Below, one piece after another: positions 33,361-40,842 of a stretch of 64,000 bases of DNA (within the stretch, counting starts at the first letter, position 1; each line of letters opens with the position of its first letter). The DNA comes from CADEDV01 sp964412375 (GTDB lineage: Bacteria; Bacteroidota; Bacteroidia; Chitinophagales; Chitinophagaceae). Position numbers and translations under genes: made by a program. The DNA is taken from contig CAYPOD010000004.1 in NCBI GenBank assembly GCA_964412375.1, positions 62,001 through 126,000 on the forward strand. The letters are read 5' to 3'. The notes under the pieces were generated by a model. It made no database searches, was not told the DNA's origin, and saw only the letters and a list, made by a program, of their open reading frames with translations.

Positions 33361-33391
33361 AAACCCCGCCTTTTCGGAGGCGGGGTTTTTG
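33361..33391 (-). terminator. Attenuator terminator before ilvE
   Basis: On the minus strand an 11-bp perfect stem (arms AAACCCCGCCT and AGGCGGGGTTT) with a 6-base loop ends in a U run. It lies 38 bases upstream of ilvE and 21 bases downstream of the leader peptide stop. Being in front of an operon instead of behind one, it is a regulated terminator. Confidence 0.92.
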
Positions 33392-33511
33392 TATTTCTTG
33401 TTTTACTTACTTTATATACACTGTCCACCTCCATGCAACGCAGGAATAATAATAATCACCACCACAATAATAATTGCAGTTATAAAGGAGATTATTGTAT
33501 GTAACCTGCGT
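33376..33511 (-). promoter_or_regulatory. Transcription attenuator of the ilvEDBNCA operon
   Basis: Three mutually dependent pairings are visible on the minus strand. The protector hairpin is ACGCAGG (33511-33505, before the Ile/Val codons) with CCTGCGT (33444-33438, just after them), strengthened by AATAAT with ATTATT inside. The antiterminator is GGAGGTGG (33432-33425, inside leader codons 30-32) with CCGCCTCC (33383-33376), eight pairs with one G-U. The latter sequence is half of the terminator stem plus loop, so the two exclude each other. Stalling on Ile/Val codons should favour the antiterminator, and reading to the stop codon should cover GGAGGTGG and allow termination. Confidence 0.85.
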
Positions 33512-33519
33512 GAGAGCAT
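33412..33519 (-). CDS. ilv operon leader peptide, 35 aa
   Basis: A short ORF from ATG at 33519 to TAA at 33412. It begins MLSRRLHTIISFITA, then carries IIIVVVIIIIPALHGGG and ends QCI. It has eleven Ile and three Val in 35 residues, with ten consecutive control codons (ATT x3, GTG x3, ATT x4). The layout, a short basic start, an Ile/Val run, Pro, then a Gly-rich end, parallels the E. coli ilv leader. Its role is to report charged tRNA-Ile/Val supply to the attenuator, not to make a product. No strong promoter was identified in 33520-33635, so transcription may come partly from the leu operon. Confidence 0.88.
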   Translation of the reverse strand: MLSRRLHTIISFITAIIIVVVIIIIPALHGGGQCI

Positions 33520-33635
33520 AAAGGATGTATGCCAAACGAAAATACACCCGCCTTTTTAAAAAAAGAACTGTGCAAGCAATTTTATTTTCAAAAATGAACG
33601 AACGTTGACTTTCGCAGTACGAACGTCGCCGGTCT

Positions 33636-34751
33636 TTATATGATCGTAGATTTTCTCAACTCGATATTTTCTTTTTTCACTGAGCCGGGAATCTTTCCGC
33701 TAACATAATCGCAGATCAGCTCGCCAAGCGTTGACGTGAAATAAAAATTGACCGGGTCAATATCTTTTGTCACAAATCCATTTTGCAGGGTCCACTCCAC
33801 AGCTTCTTTCACCAATGCGGCTTCGTCATTCATTTCTAAATGCTGCAGCAACATGGCCACCGATAAAATTGAGCCCAGGGGATTGGCAATATCTTTTCCG
33901 GCTGCCTGCGGATAGGAACCATGAATAGGCTCAAACAATGCAGCGCCTTTGCCAACAGAAGCTGAAGGCAACAATCCCAGTGAACCACTCAGCACACTGG
34001 CCTCATCGCTGATGATGTCGCCAAACATGTTTTCTGTTAATATCACATCAAACTGCGCCGGGTTGAGAATGATCTGCATGGCAGCATTATCTACAAACAT
34101 GTAATCAACTGTTACATCAGTATAGGCCGCAGCCATTTCCCTGACCACTTTTCTCCACAGTCTTGATGTTTCCAGCACATTGGCTTTATCAACCAGCGTC
34201 AGTTTCTTTCTTCTTTTTTGTGCATACTGAAAAGCAAGACGGGACACTCTTTCAATTTCTTCACGGGTATATACACAGTTGTCAGATGCTTCGGTCTGTT
34301 CTTCATTCAGTTTCTTTTCGCCAAAGTAAATGCCACCAGTCAGTTCACGGACAATAACAAAATCAACACCCTCGAGATTTTTGCTTTTCAGCGGCGACAA
34401 GTGATGCAGCGATGTGTAAGTGCTCACCGGGCGGATGTTGGCATATAGTTGCAGCGTTTTGCGCAGTTTCAATAACCCCTGCTCAGGACGCACTTTTGCA
34501 GACGGATCATTATCATATTTCGGGTCGCCGATGGCGCCAAATAAAACGGCATCGCTTTGCAGGCAGGCAGCAATGGTTGCATCGGGCAATGGGTTGCCGG
34601 TTTTGTCAATGGCAATGGCACCCATCAGGTGATATTCATAAGTGAACTCATGCCCAAAATGCTCTGCAATGGCATCCAGCACTTTCACTGATTGTTTCGT
34701 CACTTCAGGGCCGATCCCGTCACCTTCAATCACTACAATATTTTTTTTCAT
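33636..34751 (-). CDS. leuB: 3-isopropylmalate dehydrogenase
   Basis: A 371-residue NAD-dependent decarboxylating dehydrogenase, third step of leucine synthesis. It shows the N-terminal VVIEGDGIGPEV, the substrate region KVRPEQGLLKLRKTL, the catalytic Tyr-containing VRELTGGIYFGEK, and the metal/nucleotide stretches DVTVDYMFVDNAAMQ and ENMFGDIISDEA. It is last in leuACDB, 11 bases after leuD. Past its stop a weak hairpin (33607-33627) might slow polymerase, but there is no strong terminator before the ilv leader. Confidence 0.96.
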   Translation of the reverse strand: MKKNIVVIEGDGIGPEVTKQSVKVLDAIAEHFGHEFTYEYHLMGAIAIDKTGNPLPDATIAACLQSDAVLFGAIGDPKYDNDPSAKVRPEQGLLKLRKTLQLYANIRPVSTYTSLHHLSPLKSKNLEGVDFVIVRELTGGIYFGEKKLNEEQTEASDNCVYTREEIERVSRLAFQYAQKRRKKLTLVDKANVLETSRLWRKVVREMAAAYTDVTVDYMFVDNAAMQIILNPAQFDVILTENMFGDIISDEASVLSGSLGLLPSASVGKGAALFEPIHGSYPQAAGKDIANPLGSILSVAMLLQHLEMNDEAALVKEAVEWTLQNGFVTKDIDPVNFYFTSTLGELICDYVSGKIPGSVKKENIELRKSTII

Positions 34752-34762
34752 CGTGTCTTTGT

Positions 34763-35350
34763 TTAAGCGGTAGTTTCTTCGAATTGTTCTATTTCTTTTT
34801 TTATACTCAGTAAAAAGTCAATGTCGTCATAGCCATTGAGCAGGCAGGTTTTTTTGTAAGCATTGATGTCAAAGTGTTCGCTTTCGCCTGTTGTATCAAT
34901 GCGGATGGTTTGTGCCGGAAGGTCAATGGTCAGTTGTGCTGCATTGTCCCGCTGAAAAATCAGTTGAAGAAAACCTTCACTCACCTGCACAGGCAATAAG
35001 CCGTTGTTCAGTGCATTGTTTTTAAAGATGTCGGCAAAAAAACTGCTCACCACTGCTTTGAATCCATAATCGGCGATGGCCCAAGCTGCATGTTCTCTTG
35101 ATGAGCCGCAGCCGAAATTTTTAGCTGCAACCAGTATCTCGCCTTTGAATTTCGGCTGGTTCAATACAAAATCAGCTTTGGGTTTTGTTTCGTCATCATT
35201 TTCATACCGCCAGTCACGAAAAAGGTTTTCACCAAAACCGTCCCTGGTAGTAGCTTTTAAAAAGCGGGCCGGGATGATCTGGTCGGTGTCCACATTCTCA
35301 ATATTGAGCGGAACAAAGGTGGATTGAATGATATGAAGTTTTGCAGCCAT
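34763..35350 (-). CDS. leuD: 3-isopropylmalate dehydratase, small subunit
   Basis: A 195-residue aconitase-like swivel-domain subunit. Conserved segments are VDTDQIIPARFLK near residue 20, AAKNFGCGSSREHAAWAI near residue 75 and FADIFKNNALNNGLLPV near residue 103. With LeuC it isomerises 2- to 3-isopropylmalate. It lies 23 bases after leuC and 11 before leuB. Length is typical. Confidence 0.96.
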   Translation of the reverse strand: MAAKLHIIQSTFVPLNIENVDTDQIIPARFLKATTRDGFGENLFRDWRYENDDETKPKADFVLNQPKFKGEILVAAKNFGCGSSREHAAWAIADYGFKAVVSSFFADIFKNNALNNGLLPVQVSEGFLQLIFQRDNAAQLTIDLPAQTIRIDTTGESEHFDINAYKKTCLLNGYDDIDFLLSIKKEIEQFEETTA

Positions 35351-35373
35351 TGTTTCTTTTCAATTACACTTGT

Positions 35374-36783
35374 TTAATTATTTTTTGCCAGCCATTCTCT
35401 CACATCATCTACCTGGCCGGTGATGGCGGCCACGGCGGCAGTCAGCGGACTTGCCAGCAGCGTTCGTGCATTGGGTCCCTGTCTTCCTTCAAAATTGCGG
35501 TTGCTGGTGCTGATGCAATATTTACCGGCTGGTATCTTGTCTTCATTCATACCGAGGCAGGCAGAACAGCCCGGCTGACGCAGCATGAATCCGGCTTCTT
35601 CAAAAATTTTATCTATTCCTTCTTTGATGGCCTGGGCTTCTACTTGTTTGCTGCCCGGCACCACCCACACTTCCACACCCTGCGCTTTCTTTTTCCCTTT
35701 CACGAGGCTGGCCACCATGCGCAGGTCTTCAATTCTTGAATTGGTGCAACTGCCGATGAAAACATAATCTATCTTTTGTCCTTTGATAGGATTTCCTTCT
35801 TTCAATCCCATATAGGCAAGAGATTTGGAAAGACCGGAACGGTCCGTTTCATTGATAGTGGCAGCTGTAGGAATGGTTTCATTCACGCTGATACCCATAC
35901 CCGGGTTGGTGCCATAAGTGATCATGGGTTCAATATCTTCTGCACGGATGAGCATCTCTTTATCAAACTGCGCATCGGCATCAGAGTAAAGTGTTTTCCA
36001 TTCAGCCAGTTTTTTTTCCCATTCATTGCCCTGCGGTGCAAATTTTCTTCCTTTAATATAAGTGAACGTCGTTTCGTCCGGTGCGATCATACCGCAGCGG
36101 GCACCCATCTCAATGCTCATATTGCAAATGGTCATTCTTGCTTCCATGCTCAACGAACGGATAGCAGAGCCTGCAAATTCAACAGCATAGCCGGTGGCCC
36201 CGCTGGCTGAGATCTTTGAAAGGATATACAACACAATATCTTTTGATACCACACCATCGTTCAGTTTCCCTTCTACATTAATACGCATAAGCTTGGGTTT
36301 GCTTTGCAGCAAACACTGCGTAGCCAGCACCATTTCCACTTCGCTGGTGCCAATGCCAAAAGCGATGGAACCAAAGGCGCCGTGGGTGGAGGTATGACTG
36401 TCGCCGCATACAATGGTCATGCCCGGTTGGGTGATGCCCAGTTCGGGCCCTATAACATGAACAATGCCCTGGAACGGGTGTCCAAGGCCATACAATTCAA
36501 CGCCATGTTCGGCGCAGTTCTTTATTAATGCATCCACCTGTTTTCGGCTCAGTTCTTCGCGGATGGGTAGGTGCTGATCGAGAGTAGGAACATTATGATC
36601 GGCAGTGGCAATAGTTTGTTGTGGTCTGAAAACTTTTATACCCCTTTTATTCAGCCCGTTAAAAGCCTGCGGGCTGGTAACCTCATGAATAAAGTGTCTG
36701 TCAATATAAAAAACAGAAGGGCCGCCGTCTATTGTTTTTACGACATGATTATCCCAGATCTTTTCAAATAATGTTTTTCGCAT
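35374..36783 (-). CDS. leuC: 3-isopropylmalate dehydratase, large subunit
   Basis: A 469-residue Fe-S isomerase subunit, counted from the ATG at 36783 (MRKTLFEKIWDNHVV); an in-frame Met 13 codons upstream adds a poorly fitting Cys-rich stretch and is rejected. Cluster cysteines lie in FIGSCTNSRIEDLR and PGCSACLGMNEDK. The substrate-contact segments THGAFGSIAFGIGTSEVE and VCGDSHTSTHG are intact. It works with LeuD, 23 bases downstream, and follows leuA by 44 bases. Confidence 0.96.
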   Translation of the reverse strand: MRKTLFEKIWDNHVVKTIDGGPSVFYIDRHFIHEVTSPQAFNGLNKRGIKVFRPQQTIATADHNVPTLDQHLPIREELSRKQVDALIKNCAEHGVELYGLGHPFQGIVHVIGPELGITQPGMTIVCGDSHTSTHGAFGSIAFGIGTSEVEMVLATQCLLQSKPKLMRINVEGKLNDGVVSKDIVLYILSKISASGATGYAVEFAGSAIRSLSMEARMTICNMSIEMGARCGMIAPDETTFTYIKGRKFAPQGNEWEKKLAEWKTLYSDADAQFDKEMLIRAEDIEPMITYGTNPGMGISVNETIPTAATINETDRSGLSKSLAYMGLKEGNPIKGQKIDYVFIGSCTNSRIEDLRMVASLVKGKKKAQGVEVWVVPGSKQVEAQAIKEGIDKIFEEAGFMLRQPGCSACLGMNEDKIPAGKYCISTSNRNFEGRQGPNARTLLASPLTAAVAAITGQVDDVREWLAKNN

Positions 36784-36827
36784 TTCTATGTTTCCGCAGC
36801 AAATGCCGCTTTGTTTTTTCAAAGAAA

Positions 36828-37997
36828 TTATACTTCCACCGTTGTCTTCAGGTGTTGGTTGGCCATGGCAGCCAGGTCTGTATCTTCCACCTCTTTCTTG
36901 CTGTCGGCTATTTTCAAAAACTCATTATACAATACATCCACATCATTCCTGTCGAACTGGAAGCCTAGTTTTTGAAAACGGTAAGCCAGGGCACTTCTCC
37001 CGCTTCTTGCTGTCAACACTATTTTGGAGCTGTCGGCGCCTACTTCCTCAGGATTGATGATCTCGTAAGTCAGCGCATCTTTTAAAAATCCATCCTGGTG
37101 AATGCCGGATGAATGCGAAAAAGCATTACTGCCTACAATAGCTTTGTTTGGCTGCACCGGCATCCGCATGGTATCAGAAACCAGGCGGCTCAGAGGGTTC
37201 AGTTGTTCCGCTTTGATGTTGGTATGAAAGCCTAAATGCTTGTGTTGTTTGATGATCATCACCACTTCTTCCAGCGAAGTGTTACCGGCTCTTTCACCAA
37301 GGCCGTTGATAGTACATTCAATCTGGCGGGCTCCTGCAATGATACCTGAAATAGAATTAGCAGTTGCCAAACCAAGATCATTGTGACAATGACAGGAGAG
37401 GATGGCTTTGTTAATATTCGGAACTGTATTTACGAGCCAGGCCATCTTTTCGCCATATTGATGAGGCAGGCAATAACCGGTCGTATCCGGAATATTTACC
37501 ACAGTAGCGCCGGCTTTGATCACCGCTTCTACTACTTTGGCGAGATAATCATTATCTGTGCGGCCGGCATCTTCTGCATAAAATTCCACATCATCGGTGA
37601 AGTTGCGGGCCCATTTCACACATTGAATGGCCCGTTGCAGAATTTCTTCCCGGGTAGAGTTGAATTTGGATTTGATATGATAATCCGAAGTGCCGATGCC
37701 CGTATGTATCCTGGGGCGGGCCGCATTTTTCAAAGCTTCGGCGGCTACTTCAATATCTTTTTGCACCGCACGGCTCAACCCGCATACCGTAACATTTTTG
37801 ATTGCAGAAGCGATCTGGCTCACGGATTCAAAATCGCCGGGAGAGGAGATGGGGAACCCGGCTTCGATGATATCAACACCGAGGTCTTCGAGGCGCAGAG
37901 CCAGTTCTAATTTTTCACGGGTGTTCAGTTTACAACCCGGCACCTGTTCGCCATCCCGCAGTGTGGTGTCGAAGATGTGGATTTTTCCGTCTTTCAT
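36828..37997 (-). CDS. leuA: 2-isopropylmalate synthase, short form
   Basis: A 389-residue enzyme condensing acetyl-CoA with 2-oxoisovalerate, the first committed step to leucine. The catalytic barrel motifs are FDTTLRDGEQVPG at the start, LSCHCHNDLGLATANS in the middle and GLGERAGNTSLEEVVM after it. The protein stops soon after the accessory helical region (VGSNAFSHSSGIHQDG), so it lacks the roughly 120-residue leucine-binding regulatory domain of full-length LeuA. Feedback by leucine through that domain is therefore not expected. A TTG two codons upstream is rejected in favour of the ATG at 37997. First gene of leuACDB. Confidence 0.93.
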   Translation of the reverse strand: MKDGKIHIFDTTLRDGEQVPGCKLNTREKLELALRLEDLGVDIIEAGFPISSPGDFESVSQIASAIKNVTVCGLSRAVQKDIEVAAEALKNAARPRIHTGIGTSDYHIKSKFNSTREEILQRAIQCVKWARNFTDDVEFYAEDAGRTDNDYLAKVVEAVIKAGATVVNIPDTTGYCLPHQYGEKMAWLVNTVPNINKAILSCHCHNDLGLATANSISGIIAGARQIECTINGLGERAGNTSLEEVVMIIKQHKHLGFHTNIKAEQLNPLSRLVSDTMRMPVQPNKAIVGSNAFSHSSGIHQDGFLKDALTYEIINPEEVGADSSKIVLTARSGRSALAYRFQKLGFQFDRNDVDVLYNEFLKIADSKKEVEDTDLAAMANQHLKTTVEV

Positions 37998-38138
37998 AAA
38001 CAAGCTCTAAATTGGGTGAGAGATAAAAAATGCAGGCGGCTTATTTTTGTAATTGCTTGCTGGTAAAACATCAATAAACAACCTGCAACACTAAATTACC
38101 GGTATCAACAGGGCGGGTGAAATCAAAATTGGGGATTA

Positions 38139-38164
38139 TTTACACTTTGTAAACAGGCCTGTTT
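38139..38164. promoter_or_regulatory. Two overlapping palindromes between leuA and the divergent gene
   Basis: TTTACA-CTT-TGTAAA (38139-38153) is a perfect inverted repeat. It runs directly into AAACAGGCCTGTTT (38151-38164), a perfect 14-base palindrome. They lie 142-167 bases before leuA and 47-72 bases before the plus-strand gene at 38211. This is a good position for an operator acting on either or both promoters. The regulator is unknown. Confidence 0.5.
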
Positions 38165-38210
38165 CGGCTGAAACCCTTGCTGGTAAAGGATTTTAAATTT
38201 TTAAATTACG

Positions 38211-39758
38211 ATGGCCAACCGATCTGCCGATGCTTTGTTTCTGCTGGTGAAATCGCTGGAAAAGAGTGAGAAAAGAAATTTCAAACTCTATGTCAAGCGA
38301 AATACTGACACGGCCGATCTCAAGATCATCCAGTTGTTTGATGCGCTGGACAAGATGGAAGAATATGACGAAAAAATATTGCTTCGCAAAGCAAGAGGAA
38401 TCCGCAAACAGCAACTTTCTAACACCAAAGCTCACCTGTACAAACAGTTGTTGGCAAGCCTGCGGATCATCCGCGACGATGAGAATATTGACATCCAGTT
38501 GCATGAACAGATGGATCATGCCCGGATACTTTTCAATAAAGGACTTTACCTGCAGGCCTTACGCCAGTTGGATAAGCTGAAAGAAACAGCCAAAGCCTAT
38601 CACCAGCTAACCTACCTGCAACAGGCACTTTTTTTTGAGAAAAAGATTGAAGCGCTTTACATCACCCGCAGTATGCAAAACAGGGCCGGGCAGTTATCGG
38701 CAGAATCGGATGCGGTGAACCGGCAATTGACGATTGTCAACGATCTTTCTAACCTTTCGCTGCAATTGTACAGTTGGTACATACAAAATGGTCATGGCCG
38801 AAATGAAAAAGATATCCGGGAGGTGAAACAGTTTTTTGAAAAACGGATTCCCTCACCGCTCCGGTTAACCGGTTTTTATGAAAAGCTTTATTACTGCCAG
38901 AGTTTTTGCTGGTATGCTTTCATCCGTCGTGACTACCTGCAGTATTACCGCTATTCGCAGAAATGGGTAAACCTCTTTGATGAATTTCCCGGGATGCTGC
39001 AGACAGAAACGGCAATTTATATTAAGGGCATGCACAACCTCATGAGCTCTTATTTTGATATGCTGCAGCACCGCAAACTGGCGGATACGATTAAAAAATT
39101 TGAACGATTTGTACAAAGCAAGGCAGTTGTGCAGAATGAAAAAAACCGCATTCTTGCTTACCAGTATTTATACACAGCCCGCATCAATCTTTATTTCCTG
39201 CAAGGCACTTTCACCAAGGGTCTCCGGCTGGTACCTTTCCTGGAAGATATGCTGCACCAGTATGGTCCATTTCTCGACACACACCGGGTGCTGGTATTTT
39301 ATTACAAGATCGCCTGCCTGTATTTTGGCAGCGGTAATAATGAAAAGGCGATTGACTACCTCAACCGCATCATTAACCAGAAAGGTGACCTGCGGACCGA
39401 CCTGCAATGTTATGCACGCCTGCTGCATCTTATTGCTCACTATGAACTCGGCAATTTTGAATTGCTGGAATACCTGATCAAGTCGGTGTACCGTTATATG
39501 GCCAAAATGGAAAATCTCACTAAGGTGGAGGAAGAAATGTTTGCTTTCCTGCGCCGTTCTTTCCATGTCGGCGCCCATGCCCTGAAGCCTGAATTTGAAA
39601 GGCTGCTAGTAAAACTGAAAAAATATGAAGGCAACCCGCTGGAGAGCCGGGCCTTTGTTTATCTCGATGTTATCTCCTGGCTCGAAAGCAAAATAAGCGG
39701 TGTGAATGTTCAGGATGTGATCAGGGAAAAATTTTTGGTAGGCAAAAGGGGAATGTAA
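38211..39758 (+). CDS. Helical-repeat protein of unknown function
   Basis: I do not recognise this 515-residue protein by name. It is cytoplasmic in appearance, with no signal or membrane segment. Long amphipathic helices run throughout, and in the second half they look TPR-like (VFYYKIACLYFGSGNNEKAIDYLNRII, then CYARLLHLIAHYELGNFELLEYLI). The N-terminal 60 residues are basic and helical (LVKSLEKSEKRNFKLYVKRN). It is probably a scaffold or binding protein. It is divergent from leuA, with overlapping palindromes between them. No terminator was found after it. Confidence 0.8.
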   Translation: MANRSADALFLLVKSLEKSEKRNFKLYVKRNTDTADLKIIQLFDALDKMEEYDEKILLRKARGIRKQQLSNTKAHLYKQLLASLRIIRDDENIDIQLHEQMDHARILFNKGLYLQALRQLDKLKETAKAYHQLTYLQQALFFEKKIEALYITRSMQNRAGQLSAESDAVNRQLTIVNDLSNLSLQLYSWYIQNGHGRNEKDIREVKQFFEKRIPSPLRLTGFYEKLYYCQSFCWYAFIRRDYLQYYRYSQKWVNLFDEFPGMLQTETAIYIKGMHNLMSSYFDMLQHRKLADTIKKFERFVQSKAVVQNEKNRILAYQYLYTARINLYFLQGTFTKGLRLVPFLEDMLHQYGPFLDTHRVLVFYYKIACLYFGSGNNEKAIDYLNRIINQKGDLRTDLQCYARLLHLIAHYELGNFELLEYLIKSVYRYMAKMENLTKVEEEMFAFLRRSFHVGAHALKPEFERLLVKLKKYEGNPLESRAFVYLDVISWLESKISGVNVQDVIREKFLVGKRGM

Positions 39759-40060
39759 TATCCTTCATTCACGGTGGCAGCATTCAGTTAACCTGTAATG
39801 CAAGGGATATAGTTTATTCCCATACTTTATTCATCGGGGATTATTTTATTCCTATGCTCAAGAATTTTCAAATCATTTGTCTTGTGTAGTTGTTCAAATG
39901 CTGCACCAGGTTGGTAAGGTCATATACGGATGCGGTTATAGACATTACCATCAGCAGCCCTGTTTATCACCAGTTGAAAAATCGCATAACCGGATGAGCA
40001 AAAAAGAAACCGCCTGCAATTTTTTATCACAAGCGGTTTGGTTGTTTAATGGCAAAGTAT
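39759..40060. other. Intergenic region, 302 bases
   Basis: Between the convergent helical-repeat gene and the histone-like gene. Apart from the minus-strand terminator at 40000-40039 I see no gene, RNA or clear repeat. A short plus-strand frame here has no coding character. Confidence 0.6.
40000..40039 (-). terminator. Intrinsic terminator of the histone-like gene
   Basis: Arms AAACCGCCTG and CAAGCGGTTT pair with one mismatch around a long AT-rich loop. On the minus strand the stem is followed by CTTTTTT. It lies 22 bases beyond the stop of the histone-like gene. Confidence 0.65.
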
Positions 40061-40543
40061 TTATCCAACCTGGGGTGAACCGTTTTCCGGCACTTCTTCA
40101 GCAGGGCTGTTTTCTGCAACAGGCTCTGAACTGATGGGTTCGCCTAGTGCAACATTTTCAGCCGGCTCAGGTACATAATATATTGGAGCAGGTTCTGCTA
40201 CGGGAACCGGTGCTGGTTTAGATGCCGGGGCTTTTTTTGGTGCTGGTTTACGGACAGGTTTTTTCGCAACCACTTTTTTCTTTGCTGCTTTTTTGACTAC
40301 TTTCTTTTTAGCGGCCTTTTTAGGAGCAGAACGTTTTACTGCTTTCCCGCCACGACGGGCAGGCTTTTTAGCTGCTGCCTTTTTTTTGACTGCTTTTTTC
40401 TTTGGTGCTACTTTTCTTTTCACCGCTTTCCCGCCACGGCGGGCAGATTTTTTTACTGTTTTTTTCTTTGTAGCCACTTTACGCCGGGCTACTTTTTTGG
40501 CCGGTTTTTTCCGGGCTGCTTTTGCTTTTTTGCGGGAAGCCAT
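40061..40543 (-). CDS. Histone H1-like Lys/Ala-rich DNA-binding protein
   Basis: A 160-residue low-complexity protein. Residues 1-115 are almost entirely Lys, Ala, Arg, Val and Pro, as in bacterial H1-like nucleoid proteins (Hc1/AlgP type). An 11-residue unit ARRGGKAVKR with flanks occurs twice (about 34-43 and 62-71). The last 45 residues switch to acidic and Pro-rich (EPAPIYYVPEPAEN..., SPAEEVPENG). The basic part should bind DNA without sequence preference (family knowledge); the acidic tail could moderate binding (inference). A terminator follows. Tandem units suggest length variation among strains. Confidence 0.85.
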   Translation of the reverse strand: MASRKKAKAARKKPAKKVARRKVATKKKTVKKSARRGGKAVKRKVAPKKKAVKKKAAAKKPARRGGKAVKRSAPKKAAKKKVVKKAAKKKVVAKKPVRKPAPKKAPASKPAPVPVAEPAPIYYVPEPAENVALGEPISSEPVAENSPAEEVPENGSPQVG

Positions 40544-40842
40544 ACAATAGAGGTTTGAAGGTTTTTAAATGGTAAAAGTTGTTTTTTTACGGGGAACTGA
40601 AATTACAATCATTCGCTGCTTTCAGCAAAATTTAATCGCTGTTTTTGGATTTCTTTTTTGTTGTTGCGGCATTGATCAGAATTTATGCACATAATTGCTA
40701 CCCCGTGGAAGCATAAAGGGCTATTCCTAAATTCATACTGCCAGTTTTCCAGCCAAAGGCAGCCGCTTATCCCAAAACAGTTAATACTTTCTTTCCGGCA
40801 ATCTAATTTCATTTTTCATCATTAACTGAAAATCATCCTGTC
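40544..40842. other. Divergent intergenic region, 299 bases
   Basis: Separates the histone-like gene (minus) from the beta-propeller gene (plus), so it must hold both promoters. No full TTTG/TAnnTTTG pair was found. A 67-codon minus-strand frame at 40609-40812 is not convincing. Nothing else was recognised. Confidence 0.5.

Noticed and set aside
39877..40134. An 85-codon plus-strand frame after the helical-repeat gene
   Set aside because: It runs through the histone-gene terminator and into the histone-like gene on the opposite strand; composition is not protein-like.
40609..40812. A 67-codon minus-strand frame in the histone/propeller gap
   Set aside because: The translation is Cys/Trp-rich without pattern, lacks a promoter box and overlaps the region needed for divergent promoters.
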